Positions 1 through 7,413 of a stretch of 7,582 nt of DNA are shown here, one piece after another. Origin of the DNA: an uncultured Bacteroidales bacterium (GTDB taxonomy: Bacteria; Bacteroidota; Bacteroidia; Bacteroidales; Marinilabiliaceae); the NCBI GenBank assembly GCA_934717675.1, contig CAKUYZ010000086.1, positions 1 to 7,582 on the forward strand, read 5' to 3'. A program made the position numbers and the translations under genes. The stretch's first letter is position 1; the number at the start of each line of letters is the position of its first letter. The notes beneath the pieces are model-generated. The model was given only the letters and a program-made list of their open reading frames with translations, was not told where the DNA came from and made no database searches.

Positions 1-346
1 CGACATAAGTGACCGCTTGCAGCCCACGTCCCATGAAAAAGCAATCCACCCCCAACCCTCCAGTAAGGTCCAGCAAGCCGTCTCCACAGACAAGCGAGGC
101 GCGCCATCTAGCCACAGCCTCAGACGAGCATTGCTGAATGGCCAATGGGAAGGGGAAGTACAACCCATCGGCCTCACACCACGATGGGACTTTGACCGCC
201 AACCGATTCCATCCGTCAACTTGCTCCGCCACAACAGAAGGCCTGACCGAGGGTGACGCTTTGACTGACAATGCCACCCAATGAGCGTCTTTGCCGCGCA
301 ACGACGCCACGAGCCCGCTCTCCTCTGGGGTCAAGAGTTGCGTCAT
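1..346 (-). CDS. THUMP-like class I SAM-dependent methyltransferase, N-terminal part (cut by window edge)
   Basis: The minus strand reads open from an ATG at 346 to the window edge, giving 115 residues and no stop. It starts MTQLLTPEESGLVASLRGKD. Residues 91-101 (LLDLTGGLGVD) match the glycine-rich SAM-binding motif I of class I methyltransferases. The preceding stretch, with FPFPLAIQQCSSE at 64-76, resembles the Bacteroidetes methyltransferase family that ends in a THUMP-like domain. From memory such proteins are about 390 residues, so roughly 70 percent lies outside the window. THUMP-type enzymes usually act on RNA, but the substrate cannot be told from this part. The start overlaps the stop of the activase-like gene by 4 bases (ATGA), so the two are probably cotranscribed and translationally coupled. 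The family call is from recognition of the N-terminus and motif I; the THUMP-like end is not visible. Confidence 0.78.
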   Translation of the reverse strand, partial: MTQLLTPEESGLVASLRGKDAHWVALSVKASPSVRPSVVAEQVDGWNRLAVKVPSWCEADGLYFPFPLAIQQCSSEAVARWRASLVCGDGLLDLTGGLGVDCFFMGRGLQAVTYV

Positions 347-3300
347 GCCTTGGTTTCTTGCTGCATGTTTGAGAGGAAGAGCAGCAGACGGTTGGCTATG
401 TTGGCCTCAGACACACCGCCGTCAAAATCCAGGGCCAGCATGTTGAGTTGCGGGTAGGCGTCTTTAAGTTTTTTCTCTATTCCTCTGACCACAATGTGGT
501 TAGCAATGCATCCGAAAGGCTGCATAGACACCACGTTTGTGCAGCCTTGCTTGATGTAGGCGATAACCTCGGCCGGCAGCAGCCACCCCTCGCCGAACTG
601 CGCCGAGAGGCAAATAATCTTTGACGCAAGCTCACTCTGGGTCTTTATGTCAATCTCGGGCTGATAGAAACGGAACGCCTCAGCCTCCTTGTCAAATTTA
701 TGCTGAACTTTGGTGATGAGCGAATAGGCCATGTCAATCACCAACGCAGGCACTTTGAAGCGTTTTACGAAGTTCTCCTTGTTGAACTTAAAGTTGACAA
801 ACGCCCTCAAGAAGAAGTTATGAATGATGGGAGGAACGACCTCCACACCATGATCCATAAGCCAATCGGGCACATAGCGATGAGAATAGGGGTTGAATTT
901 TAGGAATATCTCACCCGCTATGCCCGCCTTGGGGTAAACTCTGTCAGTGTATATGTCAACGGCGTTAAACTCCTCGGCCGCCTGTCGCGTGAGCCGAAGC
1001 AATCCTTTGAGGTCTTTATGCTCAACAAGGGGATTGGCCCTGCGTAAAAAGTCATCTCGCAAGGCGCGTGACGTCCCTTTCACCTTCTCGCGCACGGCCG
1101 TAGCATGATAAAACACAGAGAGCCAGTCGCCAAAGAAGACGGAATACAATACGATGGGAGCCGCTTTGAAAAGGTTGAGCTTGAAGCCTGGCTGGTCTTC
1201 CTTATCAGTTCCCGCGATGCCAATGACCGGAACCTGCTGGAAGCCAGCGTCAACAATGGCCTTGCGGATGAGCGACGGGTAGTTGGTGGCGCGGCACTGC
1301 CCTAGCTGGGTCACGGCCACGGCCGTCTTGTCCAAATCGTATTTCCCACTCTGCAACGCTTTTATGAAGTCGCCCACAATGAGCGTAGCAGGATAGCAGA
1401 CTTCGTTGTTTGAATATTTGAGGCCAAGATCATTAGACTCGGCATCGGATATGGGCAGTGAGACAACATCGTAGCCCTCTGTCTTGAATGCCGCGCCGAG
1501 TAATGGCGATATGTATTCAGTAAAGAATGGAGCCAAGATGGTGCGCCTCTTCTTGTCCTCATTCTCAAACTTTCTAGGTCGGACAAATGGCTTCACGTCA
1601 CTCTGAATCTCGGAGCCGAACTTTAGGCTTTCAATAAGTGAGCGCACGCGAAGCTTCATGGAGCCGACATTGTTTATGTCGTCTATCTTCAACAGCGTCA
1701 AGCTCTTATTATGTCTGTTGAGGATGCTCCGAGCCTCGTCAGTGAAGAATGCGTCGGGGCCGCAGCCGAACGATGTCGTCTCAACAAACTGCACGTCATA
1801 ACCTTGGCGCGCCGCCCATTGGGCCGAGTTGAGAATCCTGTTGACAAACGTCCACTGCTTCAAAATGAATGTCTCCCTTTCGCCAACGTTCTCACCTCTC
1901 ACAATGTCTTCTGTAATCACGTCAACGCCAAGTTTTGCAATCATTTCGGACACCTTGTGCTGTATCAGCGGGTCGGTATGGTAAGGTCTTCCAGCCAATA
2001 GGATGACGCCACGTTTCGCCCTGAGCGCCCCTTCAAAGGTCTTCCTGTTGGCTTGACGCAGCTCCCGGCCAAAGCGCTCGTATTCTTGCAAAGCCGCGGC
2101 ATGAGCCGCTTTGACGGTCTTGGAGTCCACCCCGAGCGTCTCCATATATCGAAGCAACTGCTTGAGTAGTAGTTTGTCATCGTGAAACGACACAACGGGA
2201 GAGTCCACAGGAACTGACGTCTTGATGACTGACGCGACAACCTCGGGGTAGCCTATGATAATTGGGCAATTGAAACTTCCCGTCACGCTCTTGTCCTCCC
2301 TTCGCTCATACACCACTCTGGGGAAGAAGATGCGATCCACACCCGGTGTCGCGGCAAGCCCATATATGTGGCTGTGAACCAACTTAGCCGGGAAGCATAT
2401 GTTGTCTGACATCACTGTGTGGACGCTCTTCTCGTAGTCTAAGAAGACAGAAGGCTTGGACAACACCACGCGAACTCCACATTTGGAGAAGAACGCATAC
2501 CAGAACGGGAACTCCTCATACATGTTCAGCACACGCGGAATTCCGATCGTACACCTTGGAGCGGGCACGTCCCGTTCAGCATTGGCGGCACGATCAAACA
2601 GAGCGTGATATTTGAACACGCTCATGTCCTTACCGACCTTGTCTGACGGCTTGCCGTTAGTAAATATTTTCTCGCACTTATTGCCAGAGTAGTAGGTGCC
2701 GCCGTTCTTGAACTTGTACTGGGTTATCCTGCACTGATTTTCGCATCCATGGCAAGCCAGAGCCTTTTGCTCAAAACTTGCCGACGTGAGGAACTCGTCA
2801 ACGTGCCTACCCTCACTCTTTTGCTCACCCACTTGCCTCTGTGAGTGGAGCGCGCAGCCGTATGCGCCCATAAGTTCTGGCACATTATTGCAGTATACAG
2901 AGCGACCTGTGAGGTTCTCAAACGCCTTTACGATGGCGTCATTTCGCATTGTGCCACCCTGAAGCACAATATTTTTGCCCAGTTCGTCATAATTCTTGAG
3001 TTTCAAGACCTTGAACAGGCAATTCTTTACCACGGAATATGCCAATCCGGCCGCAATGTCTGCGACAGACGCTCCCTCGCGCAACACTTGCTTCACCTTG
3101 GAGTTCATAAAGACCGTGCAGCGCGTGCCAAGGTCCGACGGACTTTGGCTTTGGCAGGCTTTTAGGACAAAATCTGCGATGTCGCAGCCGAGCGTCTGGG
3201 CAAAAGTCTCAATGAATGAGCCACAACCTGAGGAGCAAGCCTCATTGAGCTCCATACGGGTCAATGCCCCATGGTCTACGTACGTGGCCTTCATGTCTTG

Positions 3301-4608
3301 CCCGCCAATGTCAAGGATGAACGACACGTCTGGACACATGGCGTGCGCGGCCACATAGTGAGCCATGGTCTCCACCATGCCATAGTCCAATGAGAACGCG
3401 GCTTTGATGAGGTCTTCACCGTAGCCTGTGGAACACCCTGCGGTAATTCGCACGTCAACGCCCTCCTCCTTGGCACGCTGAGCCAATTTGCTCAAGCCGT
3501 GTTTTACAGCGTCAATCGGGTTTCCTCCATTGTGGGCGTAATATTTGAAGACGATCTCCCCGTTCTCATTAATCACGACAATCTTTGTGGTCGTGGAGCC
3601 AGAGTCTATACCCAAGAAATTGCGCCCGGTGGCCTTGCTGACGTCAACCACAGGCACGTAGTTCTTCGCCTTCTCTGCCTTCCAAGTGAGGTAGTCTTCT
3701 TCAGACTTGAATATTGGCTTAAGCTCAATGGTTGTTTTGTTATGATGAGTCTGATTCTCAGTCAATTTACGTTCTTCGACTGGCGACGTCATCAGTTTTC
3801 GGAGGGTCTCCATGGTGAATGTGGGACCCTCATTCGGGGCAAGAGCCGTACCCCATGCCGGTATCACATTCGCCCGCTCCTCTATGACAAAATCTCTGTC
3901 AAGGGAATACCCAAAATAGTCGGCCAAGGCCTTGCGCAATGAGGATATGAATGTGAGAGGGCCGCCGCAGAGCAAAATCTTGGGCAAAATCTCACACCCG
4001 TGGCTCAACGTGCTGGCAGTCTGGACGGCCACCGCGCGGAAAATGGAAGCGGCAATATCCGTCTTAGGGACATTTCGCGCTATAAGATTCTGAATATCGG
4101 TCTTGGAAAACACGCCACAGCGCGACGCTATGGGATATAAGGTAGTGCTTCTTTTCGCCAAGCCGTCCAAATCAGTCACTTCAACGCCCAGGCAAAGCGC
4201 CATCTGGTCAATGAACGCGCCAGTGCCACCGGCGCAGTTGCCATTCATGCGCAGGTCTGTGACCTTTCCGTCACGGATATAGACAATCTTGGCATCCTCA
4301 CCGCCTATATCAATTATTGTCGATACCTCGGGATGGACGGTTCGCGTAAATTCTGTGGCTGCGACAACTTCCTGCACAAACGGGATGCCATAGCGCTCGG
4401 CAACGCCGAGACCCACAGAGCCCGTTATGGCCAAAGAAAATTCATCGGACGGCCCCATTGCGGAGCCCAGCTCTTCAAGAAACGCCCCTATGGCAGCGGG
4501 AACGTTGGCCTGATGACGGCGGTAGGAGGAGTACACAACACTGCCGAAGCTGTCTAGGACGACAATTTTGGCTGTTGTGGAGCCGACGTCCAAACCTATT
4601 TTGTGCAT
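343..4608 (-). CDS. Fused acyl-CoA dehydratase activase / dehydratase-like iron-sulfur protein (two BcrAD_BadFG ATPase domains plus DUF2229-type region), 1421 aa
   Basis: Residues are numbered from the ATG at 4608. Activase domain 1 (about 1-257) has the ATP-binding loop IGLDVGSTTAK (4-14), a second nucleotide-binding stretch IIDIGGEDAKIVYI (98-111), NCAGGTGAF with C125, and SRCGVF with C164. Activase domain 2 (about 329-591) repeats this layout: LGIDSGSTTTK (332-342), LDIGGQDMK, ACSSGCGSF with C458, and TRCTVF with C497. In both domains the two cysteines are 39 residues apart, as in the HgdC-type activator whose dimer holds a bridging [4Fe-4S] cluster. A CxxCxxxC motif (C619, C622, C626) with C645 follows. 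The rest (about 686-1421) is DUF2229/2-hydroxyglutaryl-CoA dehydratase-like, in two halves that each carry [IV]C[FY]PAxL and FGC motifs. The likely role is ATP-driven low-potential electron transfer to a reductase or dehydratase module in the same chain, in the cytoplasm under anaerobic conditions; the substrate is unknown. An in-frame TTG at 4665 would add 19 residues, but the ATG places the ATPase motif at the usual distance from the start. No Shine-Dalgarno is visible. Confidence 0.9.
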   Translation of the reverse strand: MHKIGLDVGSTTAKIVVLDSFGSVVYSSYRRHQANVPAAIGAFLEELGSAMGPSDEFSLAITGSVGLGVAERYGIPFVQEVVAATEFTRTVHPEVSTIIDIGGEDAKIVYIRDGKVTDLRMNGNCAGGTGAFIDQMALCLGVEVTDLDGLAKRSTTLYPIASRCGVFSKTDIQNLIARNVPKTDIAASIFRAVAVQTASTLSHGCEILPKILLCGGPLTFISSLRKALADYFGYSLDRDFVIEERANVIPAWGTALAPNEGPTFTMETLRKLMTSPVEERKLTENQTHHNKTTIELKPIFKSEEDYLTWKAEKAKNYVPVVDVSKATGRNFLGIDSGSTTTKIVVINENGEIVFKYYAHNGGNPIDAVKHGLSKLAQRAKEEGVDVRITAGCSTGYGEDLIKAAFSLDYGMVETMAHYVAAHAMCPDVSFILDIGGQDMKATYVDHGALTRMELNEACSSGCGSFIETFAQTLGCDIADFVLKACQSQSPSDLGTRCTVFMNSKVKQVLREGASVADIAAGLAYSVVKNCLFKVLKLKNYDELGKNIVLQGGTMRNDAIVKAFENLTGRSVYCNNVPELMGAYGCALHSQRQVGEQKSEGRHVDEFLTSASFEQKALACHGCENQCRITQYKFKNGGTYYSGNKCEKIFTNGKPSDKVGKDMSVFKYHALFDRAANAERDVPAPRCTIGIPRVLNMYEEFPFWYAFFSKCGVRVVLSKPSVFLDYEKSVHTVMSDNICFPAKLVHSHIYGLAATPGVDRIFFPRVVYERREDKSVTGSFNCPIIIGYPEVVASVIKTSVPVDSPVVSFHDDKLLLKQLLRYMETLGVDSKTVKAAHAAALQEYERFGRELRQANRKTFEGALRAKRGVILLAGRPYHTDPLIQHKVSEMIAKLGVDVITEDIVRGENVGERETFILKQWTFVNRILNSAQWAARQGYDVQFVETTSFGCGPDAFFTDEARSILNRHNKSLTLLKIDDINNVGSMKLRVRSLIESLKFGSEIQSDVKPFVRPRKFENEDKKRRTILAPFFTEYISPLLGAAFKTEGYDVVSLPISDAESNDLGLKYSNNEVCYPATLIVGDFIKALQSGKYDLDKTAVAVTQLGQCRATNYPSLIRKAIVDAGFQQVPVIGIAGTDKEDQPGFKLNLFKAAPIVLYSVFFGDWLSVFYHATAVREKVKGTSRALRDDFLRRANPLVEHKDLKGLLRLTRQAAEEFNAVDIYTDRVYPKAGIAGEIFLKFNPYSHRYVPDWLMDHGVEVVPPIIHNFFLRAFVNFKFNKENFVKRFKVPALVIDMAYSLITKVQHKFDKEAEAFRFYQPEIDIKTQSELASKIICLSAQFGEGWLLPAEVIAYIKQGCTNVVSMQPFGCIANHIVVRGIEKKLKDAYPQLNMLALDFDGGVSEANIANRLLLFLSNMQQETKA

Positions 4609-4707
4609 TATGGTTCGTTTGGTTTGTGAGTGGTAAATACTTTGCGAATTTAATGATTTATCCAATTACTCTGTGGAATTATTGCACAATGGAACGCCAC
4701 CGCCCGC

Positions 4708-4725
4708 GCGACGGCCGCGTGTCGC
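4708..4725. repeat. Small inverted repeat in the GC-rich block
   Basis: GCGAC (4708-4712) and GTCGC (4721-4725) form a 5-bp inverted repeat with an 8-base spacer. It sits in a short GC-rich block unlike the AT-rich sequence around it. It could be a weak protein-binding site or hairpin, but arms of 5 bp in such GC-rich sequence can arise by chance. Confidence 0.25.
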
Positions 4726-4755
4726 CCCTTGAAATGTTTTTTTGCTTTTTTTGCA

Positions 4756-4777
4756 TTCAAACAGACCGCAGTTTGAA
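4756..4777. promoter_or_regulatory. Candidate operator for the GntR-type regulator: TTCAAAC-N8-GTTTGAA
   Basis: TTCAAAC (4756-4762) and GTTTGAA (4771-4777) are a perfect 7-bp inverted repeat separated by 8 bases, a shape suited to a dimeric winged-helix repressor. Its centre is about 20 bases left of the -7-like box, where the -33 contact should be, so a bound protein would block polymerase. It ends 44 bases before the regulator start codon, which suggests autoregulation. A further TTGAAAT half-site lies at 4729-4735, 44 bases from the same word at 4773-4779. That the adjacent regulator binds here is inferred from position and symmetry. Confidence 0.5.
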
Positions 4778-4785
4778 ATTCTTGT

Positions 4786-4793
4786 TATATTTG
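4786..4793 (+). promoter_or_regulatory. Bacteroidetes-type -7 promoter element (TATATTTG)
   Basis: TATATTTG matches the TAnnTTTG -7 consensus of the Bacteroidetes primary sigma factor. Transcription would begin near 4800, leaving a leader of about 20 bases before the ATG at 4822. No -33 TTTG or TTG is present at the usual spacing of about 19-21 bases; the TTTG at 4772-4775 is only 10 bases away and belongs to the inverted repeat. The -33 position is occupied by that repeat, so the promoter may be weak or regulator-controlled. Confidence 0.45.
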
Positions 4794-4821
4794 CGCAACG
4801 AACAGAACAGAACGGCGCAGC

Positions 4822-5817
4822 ATGGACATTACAGACCTTAAAATAGACGACTCGTCTAATATGCCTAAATTCCGCCTGCTGGCGGATGCGGTGAGGAATG
4901 CGATTGCGGAGGGAAAGATGCATACAGGTGAGAGCCTGCCGTCTGTCAGCCTTATTTGCGAACAATTCGGGCTGTCTAGAGACACTGTGTTCAAGGCTTA
5001 TAGCCTCTTACGAAGCCAAGGCACAGTGATGAGCCACCCGGGGAAGGGATATTATGTGACGGATCACATAACTAAGGTCTTTGTGTTCCTCGACACCTTC
5101 AAGGCCTACAAGGAGGTTCTGTACGATAGTTTCTTTCACAACTTGCCACGCGACGTCATAGCAGACGTCAACTTCCATCACTACAACCCCAAACTGTTCC
5201 GCAAGCTCATTGAGGACAGCATCGGTCGCTACAGCAAATACATAATCATGCCGTTCGTATCTGACGAGACGGAGAGGCTGTTGGCAAAAATCCCTCGCGA
5301 ACGGCTGCTCATCATAGACTGGAACCAATTTACTCCCATGGGTGCGAGCGTCATTTACCAAGATTTCGGAATGTCGCTTACCAACGGGCTTGAAAGCGTA
5401 AATGACAAACTGACAAAGTATAAGTCATTTCACTTCTTGTATCCTGACTACACCTACCACCCCTACCAGTCGGTGCTTGGGTTTGAGCGATATTGCCGTC
5501 AGCATTCGATGCCATATACCGTTGAGCGCAACCCCGATGCTCTCGACGTGAAGAAAGGATGCGCCTACATAACGGTGTCTGACAGAATGCTTGGGCGGAT
5601 ATTGGAACAGTGCCAAAAGAGAGGATTGGCCGTTGGGCAGGATGTCGGCGTAATATCTTACAACGAGACGCCCATGAAGAAATTCATAGGTAGCGGCGTG
5701 ACTGTGTTCTCTACTGATTTTGAGCGAATGGGTCTATTGGCCGCGAAATTCGTCTCACAAAACAGGCCTGTCAACGTCTGCGTGCCGTCGCGTATGATTT
5801 TGCGTTCTTCTTTTTAA
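4822..5817 (+). CDS. GntR-family transcriptional regulator with LacI-like sugar-sensing domain, 331 aa; probable xylose operon regulator
   Basis: Residues about 14-80 form a GntR winged helix-turn-helix: KFRLLADAVRNAIAEG as first helix, then GESLPSVSLICEQFGLSRDT (36-55), and the wing PGKGYYV (73-79). From about 85 the chain resembles the LacI/periplasmic sugar-binding fold: KVFVFLDTFKAY opening strand (85-96), VIYQDFG at 177-183, AYITVSDRMLGRILEQC at 248-264, VGQDVGVISYNETPMKKF at 271-288 and TVFSTDFERMGLLAAKF at 294-310. Length and layout fit the Bacteroidetes GntR/LacI-like hybrids that control monosaccharide operons, FucR being one I recall. It leads the cluster, 33 bases ahead of xylB, and probably represses it until xylose or a derivative binds. 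The ligand is inferred from the neighbours alone. The ATG at 4822 was chosen because it gives a short N-terminal lead into the DNA-binding domain and follows the -7 box; the leader is A-rich without Shine-Dalgarno. Confidence 0.88.
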   Translation: MDITDLKIDDSSNMPKFRLLADAVRNAIAEGKMHTGESLPSVSLICEQFGLSRDTVFKAYSLLRSQGTVMSHPGKGYYVTDHITKVFVFLDTFKAYKEVLYDSFFHNLPRDVIADVNFHHYNPKLFRKLIEDSIGRYSKYIIMPFVSDETERLLAKIPRERLLIIDWNQFTPMGASVIYQDFGMSLTNGLESVNDKLTKYKSFHFLYPDYTYHPYQSVLGFERYCRQHSMPYTVERNPDALDVKKGCAYITVSDRMLGRILEQCQKRGLAVGQDVGVISYNETPMKKFIGSGVTVFSTDFERMGLLAAKFVSQNRPVNVCVPSRMILRSSF

Positions 5818-5850
5818 CATGCATAACAGATAACACTCAAAATATTAGAT

Positions 5851-7332
5851 ATGTACCTCTTAGGTGTTGACGTTGGAAGTTCTTCCGTGAAGGCCAGCTT
5901 GGTCTCTGTGGATTCTGGCAAATGCGTCTCGTCCGCATTTTTCCCCAAAAGTGAGGCTAAGATTTCAGCCATACATGCCGGTTGGGCGGAGCAAGACCCG
6001 CAGTCCTGGTGGGACTACATGAAGCAGTCAATCTCCGCGGTCATGTCCGAGGCTGGCGCTCAGGCCGCCGACGTCAAGGCCATAGGCATCTCATATCAGA
6101 TGCACGGCTTGGTGTGCGTAGACCACAACCTGGAGGTGTTGCGTCCGGCCATCATTTGGTGCGATTCGCGCGCCGTGGAAATCGGTCAGAATGCGTTTGA
6201 CGAAATCGGGCACGAGAGGTGCCTGGGACACCTGCTCAACTCGCCGGGTAACTTCACGGCCAGCAAATTGAAATGGGTCAAAGACAACGAGCCCAAGATA
6301 TTTGAAAAGATATATAAGGTCATGCTGCCGGGAGATTACATCGGCATGAAGATGACCGGCGAGATTCACACCACCATCTCAGGCCTCTCGGAGGGTATGT
6401 TATGGGATTTCGCCGAAGGCAAGGTTGCGGACCTGCTCCTTGATTACTACGGCATTCCCAAGTCAATGATAGCGGATATTTGCCCGACATTCGGCAACCA
6501 AGGCTCGCTGACCGCCTCTGCGGCATCGGAGCTTGGCCTCAAGGCGGGTACGCCTGTGACGTATCGCGCCGGAGACCAGCCGAACAACGCGTTATCCCTC
6601 AACGTGTTTAACCCAGGTGAGATTGCCTCGACAGCAGGCACTTCGGGCGTGGTCTACGGCGTAAACGGCACGGTCAACTACGACCCCAAGTCGCGTGTCA
6701 ACACCTTCGCCCACGTAAACCACTCCACCAAGGCGACACGCCTGGGCGTACTGCTTTGCGTCAATGGCACAGGCATACTGAATTCTTGGTTAAAGCGCAA
6801 CGTGATGCCAGACGTGTCATATGCCGATATGAACGACATCGCGGCCAGGGCCCCCATTGGTGCCGACGGGCTGAGTGTTCTGCCTTTTGGCAACGGGGCC
6901 GAGCGAATGCTCCAGAACAAGGAGATCGGGTGTCAGTTCCTCGGACTCAACTTCAATCAGCATAACCGTTCCCACCTTGCAAGAGCCGTCCAAGAGGGCA
7001 TAGTCTTCTCTTTCCAATATGGCATTGAGATAATGAAACAGATGGGTATGGAGGTGAACAAGATTCATGCGGGCAACGCCAATATGTTCCTCAGCCCACT
7101 CTTCCGCACTACCCTCGCATCCGTGTCTGGCGCAACAATTGAGCTTTACGACACAGACGGTTCTGTTGGCGCAGCCAAGGGCGCAGGCATCGGCGCAGGC
7201 ATTTACAAGGATCACAACGAGGCCTTCGCCTCACTTGAGCGAGTGGGCGTGATTGAGCCGGATGTCAAGAACCGGCAACAGTATCAAGACGCATACTCAA
7301 CATGGCGAGAGCGGTTGATGGCCAATATCTAG
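5851..7332 (+). CDS. xylB: Xylulokinase (FGGY family), 493 aa
   Basis: This cytoplasmic kinase transfers phosphate from ATP to D-xylulose, giving xylulose 5-phosphate for the pentose phosphate pathway. The N-terminal ATP-binding loop is LLGVDVGSSSVKASLVSVD (3-21). WAEQDPQSWW (45-54) matches the WxEQDPxxWW stretch of xylulokinases. SYQMHG (81-86) holds the Met-His pair typical of xylulose-binding FGGY kinases, and RPAIIWCDSR (98-107) follows. AGDQPNNA (240-247) supplies the probable catalytic base D242, and STAGTSGVVYG (260-270) the phosphate-binding turn. HAGNANMFLSPLF (406-418) replaces the more usual GGGAKSxxW motif. The length is normal for the family and the frame is unbroken. The gene starts 33 bases after the regulator stop, with an A-rich leader and no Shine-Dalgarno or separate promoter seen, and xylA follows, so an operon is likely. 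Another FGGY sugar specificity is possible in principle, but the Met-His pair and xylA next door make xylulose by far the best substrate. Confidence 0.95.
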   Translation: MYLLGVDVGSSSVKASLVSVDSGKCVSSAFFPKSEAKISAIHAGWAEQDPQSWWDYMKQSISAVMSEAGAQAADVKAIGISYQMHGLVCVDHNLEVLRPAIIWCDSRAVEIGQNAFDEIGHERCLGHLLNSPGNFTASKLKWVKDNEPKIFEKIYKVMLPGDYIGMKMTGEIHTTISGLSEGMLWDFAEGKVADLLLDYYGIPKSMIADICPTFGNQGSLTASAASELGLKAGTPVTYRAGDQPNNALSLNVFNPGEIASTAGTSGVVYGVNGTVNYDPKSRVNTFAHVNHSTKATRLGVLLCVNGTGILNSWLKRNVMPDVSYADMNDIAARAPIGADGLSVLPFGNGAERMLQNKEIGCQFLGLNFNQHNRSHLARAVQEGIVFSFQYGIEIMKQMGMEVNKIHAGNANMFLSPLFRTTLASVSGATIELYDTDGSVGAAKGAGIGAGIYKDHNEAFASLERVGVIEPDVKNRQQYQDAYSTWRERLMANI

Positions 7333-7413
7333 AGCATAATAATAACTTTTAAGAATAACGATCGGCGGATGCGGCCTCAGAACCGCAAATGCCTCATAAA
7401 CAATTATCAAACG
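7333..7413 (+). other. xylB-xylA spacer with a small hairpin
   Basis: This 81-base gap begins AT-rich and then contains TGCGG (7370-7374) and CCGCA (7383-7387), a 5-bp stem with an 8-base loop. The word GCCTCA occurs at 7374-7379 or close by and again at 7391-7396. There is no T-run after the stem, so it is not a terminator. It could be a processing or stability element between the two coding regions. No TAnnTTTG box was found here, so xylA is probably read from the upstream promoter. Confidence 0.35.

Larger units (their letters stand above)
4609..4821. promoter_or_regulatory. Divergent intergenic control region
   Basis: This 213-base gap separates the starts of the leftward activase-like gene and the rightward regulator gene. 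From left to right it holds an AT-rich leader for the leftward gene (4609-4690), a GC-rich block (about 4693-4728), a T-rich stretch interrupted by two G-containing breaks (4737-4752), a perfect inverted repeat (4756-4777), and a -7-like box (4786-4793). Reading the minus strand I found no match to the Bacteroidetes TAnnTTTG element, so the promoter of the leftward gene is not located. No small reading frame with a plausible start was seen here. Confidence 0.6.

Noticed and set aside
17..256. Plus-strand open frame of 79 codons
   Set aside because: It lies antisense to the methyltransferase coding region, which has clear motif I and a coupled start; its product resembles nothing recognisable.
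3499..3942. Plus-strand open frame of 147 codons inside the iron-sulfur gene
   Set aside because: It is antisense to the linker and second activase domain; composition and lack of motifs fit a shadow frame.
4609..4665. Longer start (TTG at 4665) for the large iron-sulfur protein
   Set aside because: It adds a polar 19-residue stretch before the ATPase motif, while family members normally begin a few residues before that motif, as the ATG at 4608 does.
4772..4775. TTTG as the -33 element of the regulator promoter
   Set aside because: It is only 10 bases from the -7 box, about half the normal spacing, and is part of the inverted repeat.
4666..4965. Minus-strand open frame of 99 codons across the regulator start
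   Set aside because: It covers the promoter region and the well-supported GntR DNA-binding domain on the other strand, with no family resemblance.
6817..7215. Minus-strand open frame of 132 codons inside xylB
   Set aside because: It is antisense to conserved xylulokinase sequence and cysteine/histidine-rich without an ordered motif.
7370..7387. Terminator between xylB and xylA
   Set aside because: The stem is only 5 bp and no T-run follows; the two genes belong to one pathway and are likely cotranscribed.
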